From the NCBI RefSeq assembly GCF_036634195.1, contig NZ_JAZIFY010000001.1:248001-312000 (forward strand): a stretch of DNA of 64,000 nucleotides, in the 5' to 3' direction. Position 1 is the first letter of the stretch. The number at the start of each line of letters is the position of its first letter. Below, one piece after another: positions 28,742-36,062 of this stretch. Under the pieces are notes generated by a model. That model worked only from the letters and a program-made list of their open reading frames with translations. It made no database searches and was not told the DNA's origin. This DNA comes from Streptomyces sp. P9-A4 (GTDB lineage Bacteria > Actinomycetota > Actinomycetes > Streptomycetales > Streptomycetaceae). The position numbers and the translations under genes are program-made.

Positions 28742-29275
28742 GTGGCCGGGTGTTGGTGGCCAGAAGGAAGTCCCCATGGGCGGCCACTTGCTGGGGAGCT
28801 ATCTGGCCACAGATCGCTCCGGGTAGTCGATGGCTATGTGCGGAGCATGGTGGGATCCCCGCACATAGCGGACGGTCTTGCCCAGGAGGCGTGGGTTGCC
28901 GTGGTACGCGGGCTCCCGCGCCTGCGGCAGCCGGAGCGGTTCGCCCCGTGGCTGTTCACCATCGCCCGGCGCACGGTGGCCGACCATCTGCCGCAGGCGT
29001 ACACGGCCCGGGAGACCTTGGCGGGGCAGGACGATGCTGTCGCCAATGGCGATGACTGCCCCGGCAGCGTCCTGAACACGATGGAGATCGAAGCCGGCCT
29101 TTCCGGGCTGCCGCCGCTGGAGCGCGAAGTGCTGATCCTGTTCCACCTGCGGGATCTGTCCCTGGGCGCCTGCGCGGAGGTGCTGGGCGTGCCAGCCCGG
29201 CACGGTCAAGAGCAGGCTGCACCGCGCCCGCCGCATGCTGCGGGACGTGCTGGTCGCAAGGGGATACGAGGCATG
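28742..29275 (+). pseudogene. ECF-type RNA polymerase sigma factor, frameshifted
   Basis: Region 2 is readable as YVRSMVGSPHIADGLAQEAWVAVVRGLPRLRQPERFAPWLFTIARRTVADHL, and region 4 begins GLSGLPPLEREVLILFHLRDLSLGACAEVLGV. At about 29192 the frame shifts by one base (an apparent extra C). The other frame continues QPGTVKSRLHRARRMLRDVLVARGYEA and ends at a TGA overlapping the next gene's ATG (ATGA). Without the shift it would be a normal small ECF factor, translationally coupled to its partner. The first helix of region 2 also looks incomplete. A sequencing error cannot be excluded. Confidence 0.7.
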
Positions 29276-29769
29276 AGCGAGCAGAGCGACGGGGCACGCT
29301 GGGAGGTGCCGGCGGGGCTGGAGCGCGCGCTGGCGGCAGAAGTCTCGCTGCGCTCCCGGATGCGGCACGTTGCCGTGGGCCTGGCGGGAGTGTATGGAGT
29401 GGCGCTGGTCGCGGTGCTGTGGGCAACCGAGCCGGGTCCGCTCCCCGCGCGCACGAGGTTGCCTTCGCCGGGCTGATCACGGTGGGGCTGGCCTGGGCCG
29501 CCTTTGCCGGCTGGGTTCTGAGCAGGCGGCGGCCGCTGTTCGCCCGGGACCGGGTGCTGGGTGCCCGGCTCGCCCTGGTGGTGACCGCGGTGACCGGCGT
29601 CGCCGGGGTCGCGGTGGCCGCAGTGCGCGGCAATACGGCCGGAACGCTGGCAGTCGCATCGGCCGGTGCCGCCCTTGTCGCCGCTGCGGCACTGTTCTTG
29701 GTACGGGCGAAGTCCCGCCGCCGTGAACTGCTTGAGCTGCGCGACACCCTGCGGGAGGGCTCTTCGTGA
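29273..29769 (+). pseudogene. Membrane protein coupled to the sigma factor, frameshifted
   Basis: Starts at ATG 29273 inside the sigma stop. The first frame gives a cytosolic head (MSEQSDGARWEVPAGLERALAAEV) and one TM helix, then stops at 29476. The continuation in the next frame, from about 29445, gives three further TM helices and a basic tail (FLVRAKSRRRELLELRDTLREGSS). Together they make about 165 residues with four TM helices. The position and head suggest an anti-sigma factor-like partner, but I see no zinc motif. The shift lies in GCGCGC-rich sequence. Confidence 0.6.
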
Positions 29770-29952
29770 GGACCGCCACGGAACGTGCTTCTGGCCACGG
29801 GCGGGGCCATCCATGGCGTCAGCGGGGCGACACAGTTGGCCGTTCCTGGGGAATTCCAACTGGCCGCTGTCAGCCAGGTAGCCGGAGCGCAGTTGGACGC
29901 CTCAGGACTCGCAGGAGTTCCGGCTCCCATCCGCTGCGCGGGATGTCGAGTG

Positions 29953-30132
29953 CTAGGGCTTGTCGTCGAACTCCCGTCGTCGCCCGAAGGGCGGCCCCTC
30001 GGCGTCTGGTGCGTGCTCTCGGCGCGCCGGGCGGAAACCCTCGTACTGGACCGTACTTGGGCTTTCGCCCGGTGCGGCGAGAGCGCGTGCCAGACGTGGT
30101 AGGGCAGACGGGTATTCGACGACAGGCCCTAG
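29953..30132. mobile_element. MITE copy 1: 180-bp imperfect palindrome
   Basis: Begins and ends with CTAG, and its two halves pair along almost the full length (ends GGGCTTGTCGTCGAA / TTCGACGACAGGCCC). It has no coding capacity. It is a close relative of the 179-bp element at 55950-56128, and its outer 16 bases match the right end of the IS5-type element ending near 39188. This fits a miniature inverted-repeat element moved by that transposase, with CTAG as target duplication. Confidence 0.75.
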
Positions 30133-30153
30133 CTTCTGTCTCCCCGATCACGA

Positions 30154-30798
30154 TCAGGGGGCTAGGTTCTGCCTTCTGACAATCAGCTGAGAGCAGAGGA
30201 TGTCGTACGCCCATCGCTCCCACTTGTCCGGCGGCCACGCGCGGTCGCGGGTCAGGACCAGGAAGAGCTCCGGACTGAGCAAGGCGTAGATGATGTCCGC
30301 CGCCTCTCCGGCGGAAATGGAGGGGCGGGCGCCGGGCTTCTCTGTCAGGGCCCTCGCGGCTGTCGAGATCACCGTGTACCGCGGGTTGGTCTGGTCTGGC
30401 CACAACTCCCGGATTTCTGGGTTGGTCGCTGCCGCGGCGCGGACCATCTCATCGATGGCCGCGACACGTTCGAGTGTCCTGCGGGTGCCAGCGACCAGTG
30501 CGGCCAGGGCGGACTCGGCGGTGGGCGCGGTCGTGACCTCCGCGAACCACGGCCGGTCCATTGTGGGCACGGGGTCGTCGTCTCCCGCGATCGCGACATC
30601 GACCAGTTCCTTGAGCAGCGATGGCTTGTTCCGGAAGACGAAGTAGATCGTCTGCACCGCCACGCCCGCCCGGTCGGCGATCTCCTGCAGCTTGGTCGCC
30701 CCGTAGCCCTGCTCGACGAAGAGGCCAGCGGCCGCGTCGATGATCCGCCGCCGTGTCTCCCGGGCCTTGTCGCCCCGCTTTCCCTTGACCTCAGTCAT
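30154..30798 (-). CDS. TetR family regulator
   Basis: 214 residues. The N-terminal HTH (RRRIIDAAAGLFVEQGYGATKLQEIADRAGVAVQTIYFVFRNKPSLL) is standard TetR. The C-terminal ligand domain is undiagnosed. The last codons (VRRQNLAP) and the stop run into the terminal repeat of the IS-type element, so the original C-terminus may have been replaced. It is divergent from the methyltransferase gene, with a 30-bp palindrome between them, and so probably represses both itself and that gene. Confidence 0.85.
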   Translation of the reverse strand: MTEVKGKRGDKARETRRRIIDAAAGLFVEQGYGATKLQEIADRAGVAVQTIYFVFRNKPSLLKELVDVAIAGDDDPVPTMDRPWFAEVTTAPTAESALAALVAGTRRTLERVAAIDEMVRAAAATNPEIRELWPDQTNPRYTVISTAARALTEKPGARPSISAGEAADIIYALLSPELFLVLTRDRAWPPDKWERWAYDILCSQLIVRRQNLAP

Positions 30799-30813
30799 GG
30801 CTGGAGTCTATAT

Positions 30814-30843
30814 CTAGAGTCAACCTCTAGAGGTCGACTCTAG
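30814..30843. promoter_or_regulatory. TetR operator between tetR and methyltransferase
   Basis: Core perfect palindrome ACCTCTAGAGGT (30823-30834) flanked symmetrically by CTAGAGT (30814-30820) and ACTCTAG (30837-30843). The 30-bp symmetric site lies 15 bases from the tetR start and 17 from the methyltransferase start, so binding would block both promoters. Confidence 0.8.
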
Positions 30844-30860
30844 TCACTGGAAGGTGAGTC

Positions 30861-31715
30861 ATGCACGCCATCGCCAACCGTCAGCAGGCAGAGGCATGGA
30901 ACGACTGGGAGGGCATCCACTGGGCCGAACACCCCGAGCGCTACAACGCGATGATGGGCGCGTTCAACGCACCCCTGTTCGCCGCCGCGGGCATCGCGCC
31001 CGGCGACCGGGTCCTCGACGTCGGCTGCGGCACCGGCCAGACGACGCGCATCGCCGCGCGGCAGGCGTACGACGGAGACGTCACCGGAATCGACCTGTCC
31101 GCGCCCATGCTGGAACGCGCCCGACGCGACGCCGCCGCGGAAGGCATCGACAACGTCACCTTCGAGCAGGGCGACGCCCAGGTGCATCCGTTCCCCGACC
31201 GCGGGTTCGACGTCCTCCTCAGTCGCGGCGGCGTCATGTTCTTCGCCGACCACATCGCGGCTTTCACTCATCTCAGGCACGCGCTCGCGCCAGCGGGCCG
31301 ACTCGCGTTTCTCGGCCCGCAGCCCGGGGGCCCGGACAGCGCCTACGCCCGTGCGACCGCCGCACTCTCACCGTTCCTGCGCGAGGCATCCCCCGCCGCC
31401 AGGGGTATGGGGTCGCTCCTCGACCCCGCGCGCATCCTCCAGGTGCTCGCCGCCGCCGGCTTCACCGACATCGACGTAGTCCCCGCCGAGGCTCCCATGA
31501 CTTTTGGCACTCACGCGGGCGACGCCGCCGACTTCCTCTTCGCCATGGGCCCGACCCGCTATAACCTGCGCGATGTCGACCCGGCGACCATCTCCCGTAT
31601 CCGTGCCGAAGTGCAAGACGCGCTCACGGAGTTCGAGACGTCCAACGGTGTCCGCATCCCCGGGTCCGTCTGGATCGTCACTGCTTCGCGGGAGCACACC
31701 CCTTCGATCAAGTGA
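30861..31715 (+). CDS. SAM-dependent class I methyltransferase
   Basis: 284 residues. Motif I VLDVGCGTG (51-59), the acidic post-motif DVTGIDLSAPMLERARRDA, and motif II/III FDVLLSRGGVMFFAD...LRHALAPAGRLAFLGPQ are all present. A small molecule is the likely substrate. The ATG at 30861 is preceded by GGAAGGTGAG. It is controlled by the divergent TetR and lies between the terminal repeats of an IS5-type element, directly before the transposase gene; mobility together is inferred. Confidence 0.85.
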   Translation: MHAIANRQQAEAWNDWEGIHWAEHPERYNAMMGAFNAPLFAAAGIAPGDRVLDVGCGTGQTTRIAARQAYDGDVTGIDLSAPMLERARRDAAAEGIDNVTFEQGDAQVHPFPDRGFDVLLSRGGVMFFADHIAAFTHLRHALAPAGRLAFLGPQPGGPDSAYARATAALSPFLREASPAARGMGSLLDPARILQVLAAAGFTDIDVVPAEAPMTFGTHAGDAADFLFAMGPTRYNLRDVDPATISRIRAEVQDALTEFETSNGVRIPGSVWIVTASREHTPSIK

Positions 31716-31730
31716 TTCGTCGTTCCAGAC

Positions 31731-32615
31731 GTGATCAGCAGGGGGGATCTGACGGACGATGAGTGGGCGCTGCTGAAGCCGCTGCTGCCGTTGGGCAACA
31801 ACCGGTGCGGCCGGTGGAGGGACCACCGCCAGGTGATCAACGGGATCATCCACCGGCTGGGCACTGGGGTGCAGTGGCGTGAGCTGCCAGAACGCTTCGG
31901 ACCGTGGCAGACCGTCCATAAGCGGCACGCGCTGTGGTCGGCCGACGGCACCTGGGACAGGCTGCTGCAGCATGTCCAAGCCCAAGTCGACGCCGAGGGC
32001 GGCATCGACTGGGACGTCTCGGTCGACTCCAGCGTGATGCGCGCCCACCAGCACGCCGCGGGGAGCGCCGAAGGCGGCTCCGCCCGCCCCGCCCGGGCCC
32101 TCGAAAGACGGCACCGCGGAGATCGCTTCGGATCCCGGCGGTGCAGAACCCGGCGCACCTACTGGAGGAGGCGGTTGGCAGGGGAGCAGCTGGGGCGTTC
32201 GCGCGGCGGGTTCACCACCAAGGTCCACCTGAGCGCGGAGGGTCGTTGCCGCCCGCTGTCGGTGCTGATCACACCCGGACAGCAAGCGGACTGCACGCAG
32301 TTCGAACCCGTCTTAGAGAAGATCCGCGTCCCGCGCACCGGTAGGGGGCGTCCCCGCCACACCCCGGACAGCGTCGCAGCCGACAAGGCATACAGCAACC
32401 GAAAGACGCGCGCCTACCTGCGTCGGCGCGGCATCCGGCACGTGATCCCTGAGAAGAAGGACCACAAGGCGGCCCGCCTCCGGCGGGGTTCACGCGGCGG
32501 GCGGCCACCGGGTTTCGACAAGGAGCGCTACAAGAAGCGCAACGTCGTCGAGCGGGCGATCAACAGGCTGAAACAGTTTCGGGCCGTCGCTACCCGCTAC
32601 GACAAGCGCGGATAA
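31731..32615 (+). CDS. IS5 family transposase, C-terminus truncated by frameshift
   Basis: 294 residues. The DUF4096-type N-terminus DLTDDEWALLKPLLP, HRQVINGIIHRLGTGVQWRELPERFGPWQTV, and the DDE core (VDSSVMRAH, TPDSVAADKAYS, KRNVVERAINRLKQFRAVATRYDKRG) are present. The frame then stops at TAA. Reading the next frame gives DNVYLGTVTAAALIIWLRS, the usual family ending, so a 2-bp deletion near 32605 has removed the last ~18 residues. All three catalytic acidic residues remain, so activity may persist. It starts 15 bases after the methyltransferase stop. Confidence 0.85.
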   Translation: MISRGDLTDDEWALLKPLLPLGNNRCGRWRDHRQVINGIIHRLGTGVQWRELPERFGPWQTVHKRHALWSADGTWDRLLQHVQAQVDAEGGIDWDVSVDSSVMRAHQHAAGSAEGGSARPARALERRHRGDRFGSRRCRTRRTYWRRRLAGEQLGRSRGGFTTKVHLSAEGRCRPLSVLITPGQQADCTQFEPVLEKIRVPRTGRGRPRHTPDSVAADKAYSNRKTRAYLRRRGIRHVIPEKKDHKAARLRRGSRGGRPPGFDKERYKKRNVVERAINRLKQFRAVATRYDKRG

Positions 32616-32901
32616 CGTCTACCTCGGCACCGTGACCGCCGCTGCACTAATCATCTGGCTCCGATCATGATCGGAGAGACAGAACCTAGCAGCCCGCCGG
32701 ACTGCAGGACGGCCAACTACACCCGGTGCTCGATCCCCTCCCGCCACGCCTACCGGTGCGACCACGTGTCGCACGGGTGTTCACGAGTACGTCTGACCAG
32801 TCACTCCAGAAGCGGAAAGAGATCGCTTCCCAAACCGACGGAGATCGTTTCCCACCCCGCCTACGACCGGGCACCGCCCGCTGTCAGACGTAGAGGCAAG
32901 G

Positions 32902-33516
32902 ATGGGCGGCATGACGAAGACCGGAGCGGACTACGCGTGGTTCGAGGACGACTTTCCAGACATCGCCGAGGCGTACTGCTTCACCCTGGTGCGGGGTCTG
33001 TCGCCTGGTGAGCTGATGTCCCGGCTCGAAGGACGGCCGGAGGCACCCCTGCAGGGCATAGCCGCAGTCGTCGACGCCGCCTTCGCCCAGTACGACCTGG
33101 AAGAGGGGGCCCGGCAGCTGGTCGCCATGACGACCGTGGGTACCTGGACCCTGCTGATCGAGCCGAACGGCTACCTCGGGGTCACCGAAGAACAAGCGCT
33201 GTCGGCCTCCGCCGGAACGAGCTGGATCTCCCACTTCAGCAACATCAACGCCGTCGGCACATTCCTCTGGGCAGAGGACCAAGTGCTGCGACTGTGCTTC
33301 GACCCCATGCTCCCGGAGCGCCGGTGGGGCACCGCACCGGACGAACTCCTCGACGTCATGCGGCGGATCGGCTTCCATCTCGACGTAGAAGATCCGGAAC
33401 CGGACTTCTCTCACCAGGCGGCGTTCGCTCTGGCAGAACACCTGACCGGCGTCGCCGTCACCCCGGCGCTGCTCCGGGACACGACGTTCACCTGCGCCAC
33501 CGTACGAATCCGCTGA
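32902..33516 (+). CDS. DUF6461-like protein, unknown function
   Basis: 204 residues. The opening YAWFEDDFPDIAEAYCFTLVRGLSPGELMSRL and later GTWTLLIEPNGYLGVTEEQALSASAGTSWISHFSNINAVGTFLWAEDQVLRLCFDPMLPERRWG are typical of the actinobacterial DUF6461 group, a small soluble alpha/beta domain of unknown role. ATG 32902 or 32911 could be the start. It is the first of three short genes on the same strand, and its DNA is less GC-extreme than the core genes. The 210 bp between the IS end and this gene hold nothing recognised. Confidence 0.65.
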   Translation: MGGMTKTGADYAWFEDDFPDIAEAYCFTLVRGLSPGELMSRLEGRPEAPLQGIAAVVDAAFAQYDLEEGARQLVAMTTVGTWTLLIEPNGYLGVTEEQALSASAGTSWISHFSNINAVGTFLWAEDQVLRLCFDPMLPERRWGTAPDELLDVMRRIGFHLDVEDPEPDFSHQAAFALAEHLTGVAVTPALLRDTTFTCATVRIR

Positions 33517-33605
33517 CCGCCCGCCTCCTGAGTCGGCACGGATTCGCCGCCTGCTGTCAGAGGTCGCCTCTATCGTGCGAGAAACAGTGCTGGAGAGGAG
33601 TAACG

Positions 33606-34142
33606 ATGGGGTTTTCGGGTGAGTTGGTCTTCGGCCGCAGTGAGCGCTCCTTGCTTGAGGCCCCGGTCTTCGGCGGTGCGCAAGAGGACGACGAGGGCGG
33701 CATAACCGCTTGGTGGCCGAGGCCTGGTGGGTGGCAGACGCTGCAGTTCCACCATGAGACCTCACCGGCCAAGCCTGAAGAGGTCCTGCGAGCTGTGGTC
33801 GAGTGGACCGGAGCTCCAGCATGTGTGGCGTCCGTGCACGACAGCAGCGTCGCATTGGTCTGGGGTCTGAAACCCGGAGGTGACCAGTGGAATGCGTGGC
33901 TGAATCTGGCGATCGCCGCAGAAATGACGGACCGTCCACTGTCCGAGATAGACGCCTGCGTGCCCGGCGACGCCAGTCGTGCCCTCGCCTGGGCCCACTC
34001 TGCGGGAGTCGGCCCGGGTGTGGACGTGGCCACGATCAAGGAAGTCCTGCGGTCTCACGAGACCTTCGCGGAAGAGCTCTTCGACACGCTTCTGGATCGC
34101 TTGGGCTTCCCTGCGGCGTCCGATCCTGAGGCAGAAGGCTGA
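33606..34142 (+). CDS. Hypothetical protein
   Basis: 178 residues from ATG 33606, with GGAGAGGAG as ribosome-binding site. No recognised domain. It reads as a soluble acidic protein: WWPRPGGWQTLQFHHETSPAKPEEVLRAVVEWTGAPACVASVHDSSVALVWGL, then a helical half with VDVATIKEVLRSHETFAEELFDTLLDRLGFP. It lies in an accessory strip with the DUF6461-like gene and a broken hypothetical gene. Confidence 0.6.
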   Translation: MGFSGELVFGRSERSLLEAPVFGGAQEDDEGGITAWWPRPGGWQTLQFHHETSPAKPEEVLRAVVEWTGAPACVASVHDSSVALVWGLKPGGDQWNAWLNLAIAAEMTDRPLSEIDACVPGDASRALAWAHSAGVGPGVDVATIKEVLRSHETFAEELFDTLLDRLGFPAASDPEAEG

Positions 34143-34234
34143 GCAAGGATCCTCCCCGCCTTGCCGGAGTCCGCGCGATACCGACTGGAGTTGTAGCGGC
34201 TGCACACACGGCAGAGTGACGTAGTGACTGAACT

Positions 34235-34706
34235 GTGGGCACACACCCTGACCTGGACGGAAGGAATCCGTCGCGGCACCCGTTCGAGCTGGACGAGGAT
34301 GCCGCGAAGACATTGACCGGTCTTGTCGCTCCCCTGCTGCCCAGCGCCGAGGCCGCCGAAGAGCACTGCGGGCGCTCACTGACCGCCGTCACCAAGTTCC
34401 TGGTGGACCGATACGGCCGATGGGCCTGCGGGTGGAACTGGTCGGTAGGTGAGGGCGACACCGATGGCGGGATCGTCGGCGCGTGGTGCTGCACCTCCCA
34501 TAGCCGAGAGCGCCTGGTACGGACACTGTGAGCAGGTACTCGGCTGGTTCCTCGCCCACAACGGAGTCGAAGAGGAACAAGCCGGCGAGATCGCGGAGGG
34601 CGCGATCGGCGGCCGATTCGGCAGTTGGATCGCGCCGGACGCCACGGTGGTCGACGCGGTGAGTTCGCAGTTCGCCCGGGCCATCGGAACCTGTCAAATC
34701 TGGTGA
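34235..34706 (+). pseudogene. Frameshifted hypothetical gene
   Basis: The first frame (34235-34531) reads FELDEDAAKTLTGLVAPLLPSAEAAEEHCGRSLTAVTKFLVDRYGRWACGWNWSVGEGDTDGGIVGAWCC. The second (to 34706) continues CEQVLGWFLAHNGVEEEQAGEIAEGAIGGRFGSWIAPDATVVDAVSSQFARAIGT. Both share codon bias and character, with a frame change near 34510. The end runs into an IS3-type terminal sequence at 34690, so the natural C-terminus is probably lost. Family unknown. Confidence 0.5.
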
Positions 34707-34955
34707 GACACGTCAGGCTGCGTGTTCTTCCTGAAGTTTCTCCTTCGGGGATTCGTTGATCCGGGTGGCCTTGGGCAGGCCCCGCGAGGCGGGGGTCGCC
34801 GGAATCGGTCGGGGTTGGTGGCGTAGGCGTCGGCCGGCACCACGGCCCGCTGGGCCGTCTTGGACGGATGCGGGGGTGTGCAGCCCGATGCCGAATTTCC
34901 GGTGCACGGTGTTGTAGTAGGTGAAGAACCGCTCGCGGAAGGCGCGGGCACCGGC
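34690..34955 (-). pseudogene. IS3 family transposase fragment (3' end plus IS end)
   Basis: The leftward strand reads FRERFFTYYNTVHRKFGIGLHTPASVQDG, the end of an IS3-type integrase core, then shifts frame and ends ...RINESPKEKLQEEHAA. The stop is followed within a few bases by the IS end CCTGTCAAATC. The catalytic domain is missing. A second copy of this IS end lies at 35324-35366. Confidence 0.7.
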
Positions 34956-35183
34956 CTACCATTCACCGGGCGGGGTCGACTCGCAGGTCTCCGGTTGTGT
35001 GCGGCACAACGCGAAGCTCGCCCGCGCGGACATGAAAATCGCAACCACGAGCCCGGCAAGCAGGAATACATAAAGGATCCGCCATGGCTGGGCCATCCGG
35101 TTGGGGCCACGCATCAGCCTCATGCCAAGGAGCAGCATAAGTAACAAGGCGAACAGAAGCAGCGTCACCAGGAGATCCAGCAC
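34956..35183 (-). CDS. Possible small membrane protein
   Basis: 75 residues from GTG 35183: a strongly hydrophobic first helix (LLVTLLLFALLLMLLLG), a short basic loop (MRLMRGPNRM), a second helix (ILYVFLLAGLVVAIFM), then CRTQPETCESTPPGEW with two Cys. It lies between two IS3 remnants. The hydropathy looks real, but no homolog comes to mind and there is no strong ribosome-binding site. Confidence 0.35.
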   Translation of the reverse strand: MLDLLVTLLLFALLLMLLLGMRLMRGPNRMAQPWRILYVFLLAGLVVAIFMSARASFALCRTQPETCESTPPGEW

Positions 35184-35323
35184 AGTGTCACTCTATGACC
35201 GCATCGGCCGTCTCCGACAGCCCTCGTTCGCCAACTCTCGCTCTGGCGAGACGTGTTACCGCGAATGTTCTACGGATGGTGCGAGCCCTACTCACGCCCG
35301 CCGACCGGCACGGCTTGACGGAG

Positions 35324-35366
35324 CCTGTCAAATCGAGTGAGGCACGTCCGGCTGCGCGTTCTCCTT
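35324..35366. repeat. Second copy of the IS3-type end (direct repeat of 34690-34732)
   Basis: CCTGTCAAATC, then GTGAGGCACGTCCGGCTGCG, matches 34690-34732 at about 85-90% of positions in the same orientation. It is a leftover end of a related IS; no transposase frame joins it. Confidence 0.6.
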
Positions 35367-35403
35367 GGTGCGGGCGCTGCCCTATTCCGTGGACACTCGC
35401 GTG

Positions 35404-35640
35404 TTATGCGACAAGGTCCAGGTTATCGATGCTGCTGGCGTACTGCCGTTCGTAGTCGACTGGGCTGGAATACCCGAGAGCCGAGTGGCGCCGTTTGAGG
35501 TTGTTCCAGGCGATCCAGGCGAAGACCGCCAAGCGTGCCTGGAGTCGGGTTATCCAGCGTGAACCGTAGAGCAGTTCACGTTTCAATGTGGCGAAGAAGG
35601 ACTCCGCGAGGGCGTTGTCGTAGCTGGAGCCGACACCGAC
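35404..35640 (-). pseudogene. IS3 family OrfB fragment (C-terminal part)
   Basis: Reads SSYDNALAESFFATLKRELLYGSRWITRLQARLAVFAWIAWNNLKRRHSALGYSSPVDYERQY, the last ~75 residues of an IS3-type integrase including the catalytic-Glu strand (ALAESFFATLK). Everything upstream is replaced by unrelated sequence at about 35640. Not functional. Confidence 0.82.
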
Positions 35641-35729
35641 CCGGCCGCCGCCACCGCCCGCTGGATCCACGCGGCCGACCGGAAGATCGCACCCCACCGG
35701 CCACCTCGTAGCCCGCGGCGCATCGTCAA

Positions 35730-35873
35730 GACGCTGTGCCGGTACGAGAAGGTGCACTCGGCAGCCGTGAGGGTCGCTGTCTCCCCGGCGCGCCGGTCGT
35801 ACGCGACGACCTCGGTGACGGTGGCCGAGACGCCCTGGCCGTACGCGCCGACGTTCTGGATCGGGGTCGGCCC
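35730..35873 (-). pseudogene. Internal fragment of a murB-like gene
   Basis: About 48 codons read GPTPIQNVGAYGQGVSATVTEVVAYDRRAGETATLTAAECTFSYRHS. This is the conserved core of UDP-N-acetylenolpyruvoylglucosamine reductase (MurB: GATPVQNVGAYGQEV...C.FGYR.S). The sequence on both sides is unrelated to MurB, so this is a shuffled piece. The flanking 35874-36062 and 35641-35729 hold no gene I recognise. Confidence 0.6.
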
Positions 35874-36062
35874 GCCACCGAGCTCCTTGAGCCGGCCGAG
35901 TAGCTGCGCGCGTTTCACGGGGCCGTCGAGGAGGACTGCCACAGCGTGCTCGCCCTGGACGGCCCGCCCGGCAAAGCCGATCTTCCCTGGGTACGCCGAG
36001 ACCCGGCGTCGTAGCCAGGCCTGCGGCCACGGCTACGACGCCTTCACCTGCTGCTTCGACGT

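Larger units (their letters stand above)
30129..32689 (+). mobile_element. IS5-type element with cargo (tetR, methyltransferase, transposase)
   Basis: The left end CTTCTGTCTCCCCGATCACG (30133-30152) and the inverted right end GTTCTGTCTCTCCGATCATG (from 32685 inward) agree at 17 of 20 positions. Both are bordered by CTAG (30129-30132, 32686-32689). Ordinary members of this family have their left end just before the transposase gene; here about 1.58 kb holding a regulator and a methyltransferase intervenes. The left CTAG is shared with MITE copy 1. A second partial end (CTAGGTTCTG) at 30162 shows some rearrangement. Confidence 0.6.

Noticed and set aside
29180..29200. Programmed frameshift in the ECF sigma gene
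   Set aside because: There is no slippery heptamer or stimulatory structure, and the neighbouring gene is shifted too; simple mutation or error is more likely.
32691..32901. Possible extra gene between the IS5-type element and the DUF6461-like gene
   Set aside because: Frames in both directions are short, show no family resemblance and have no ribosome-binding site.
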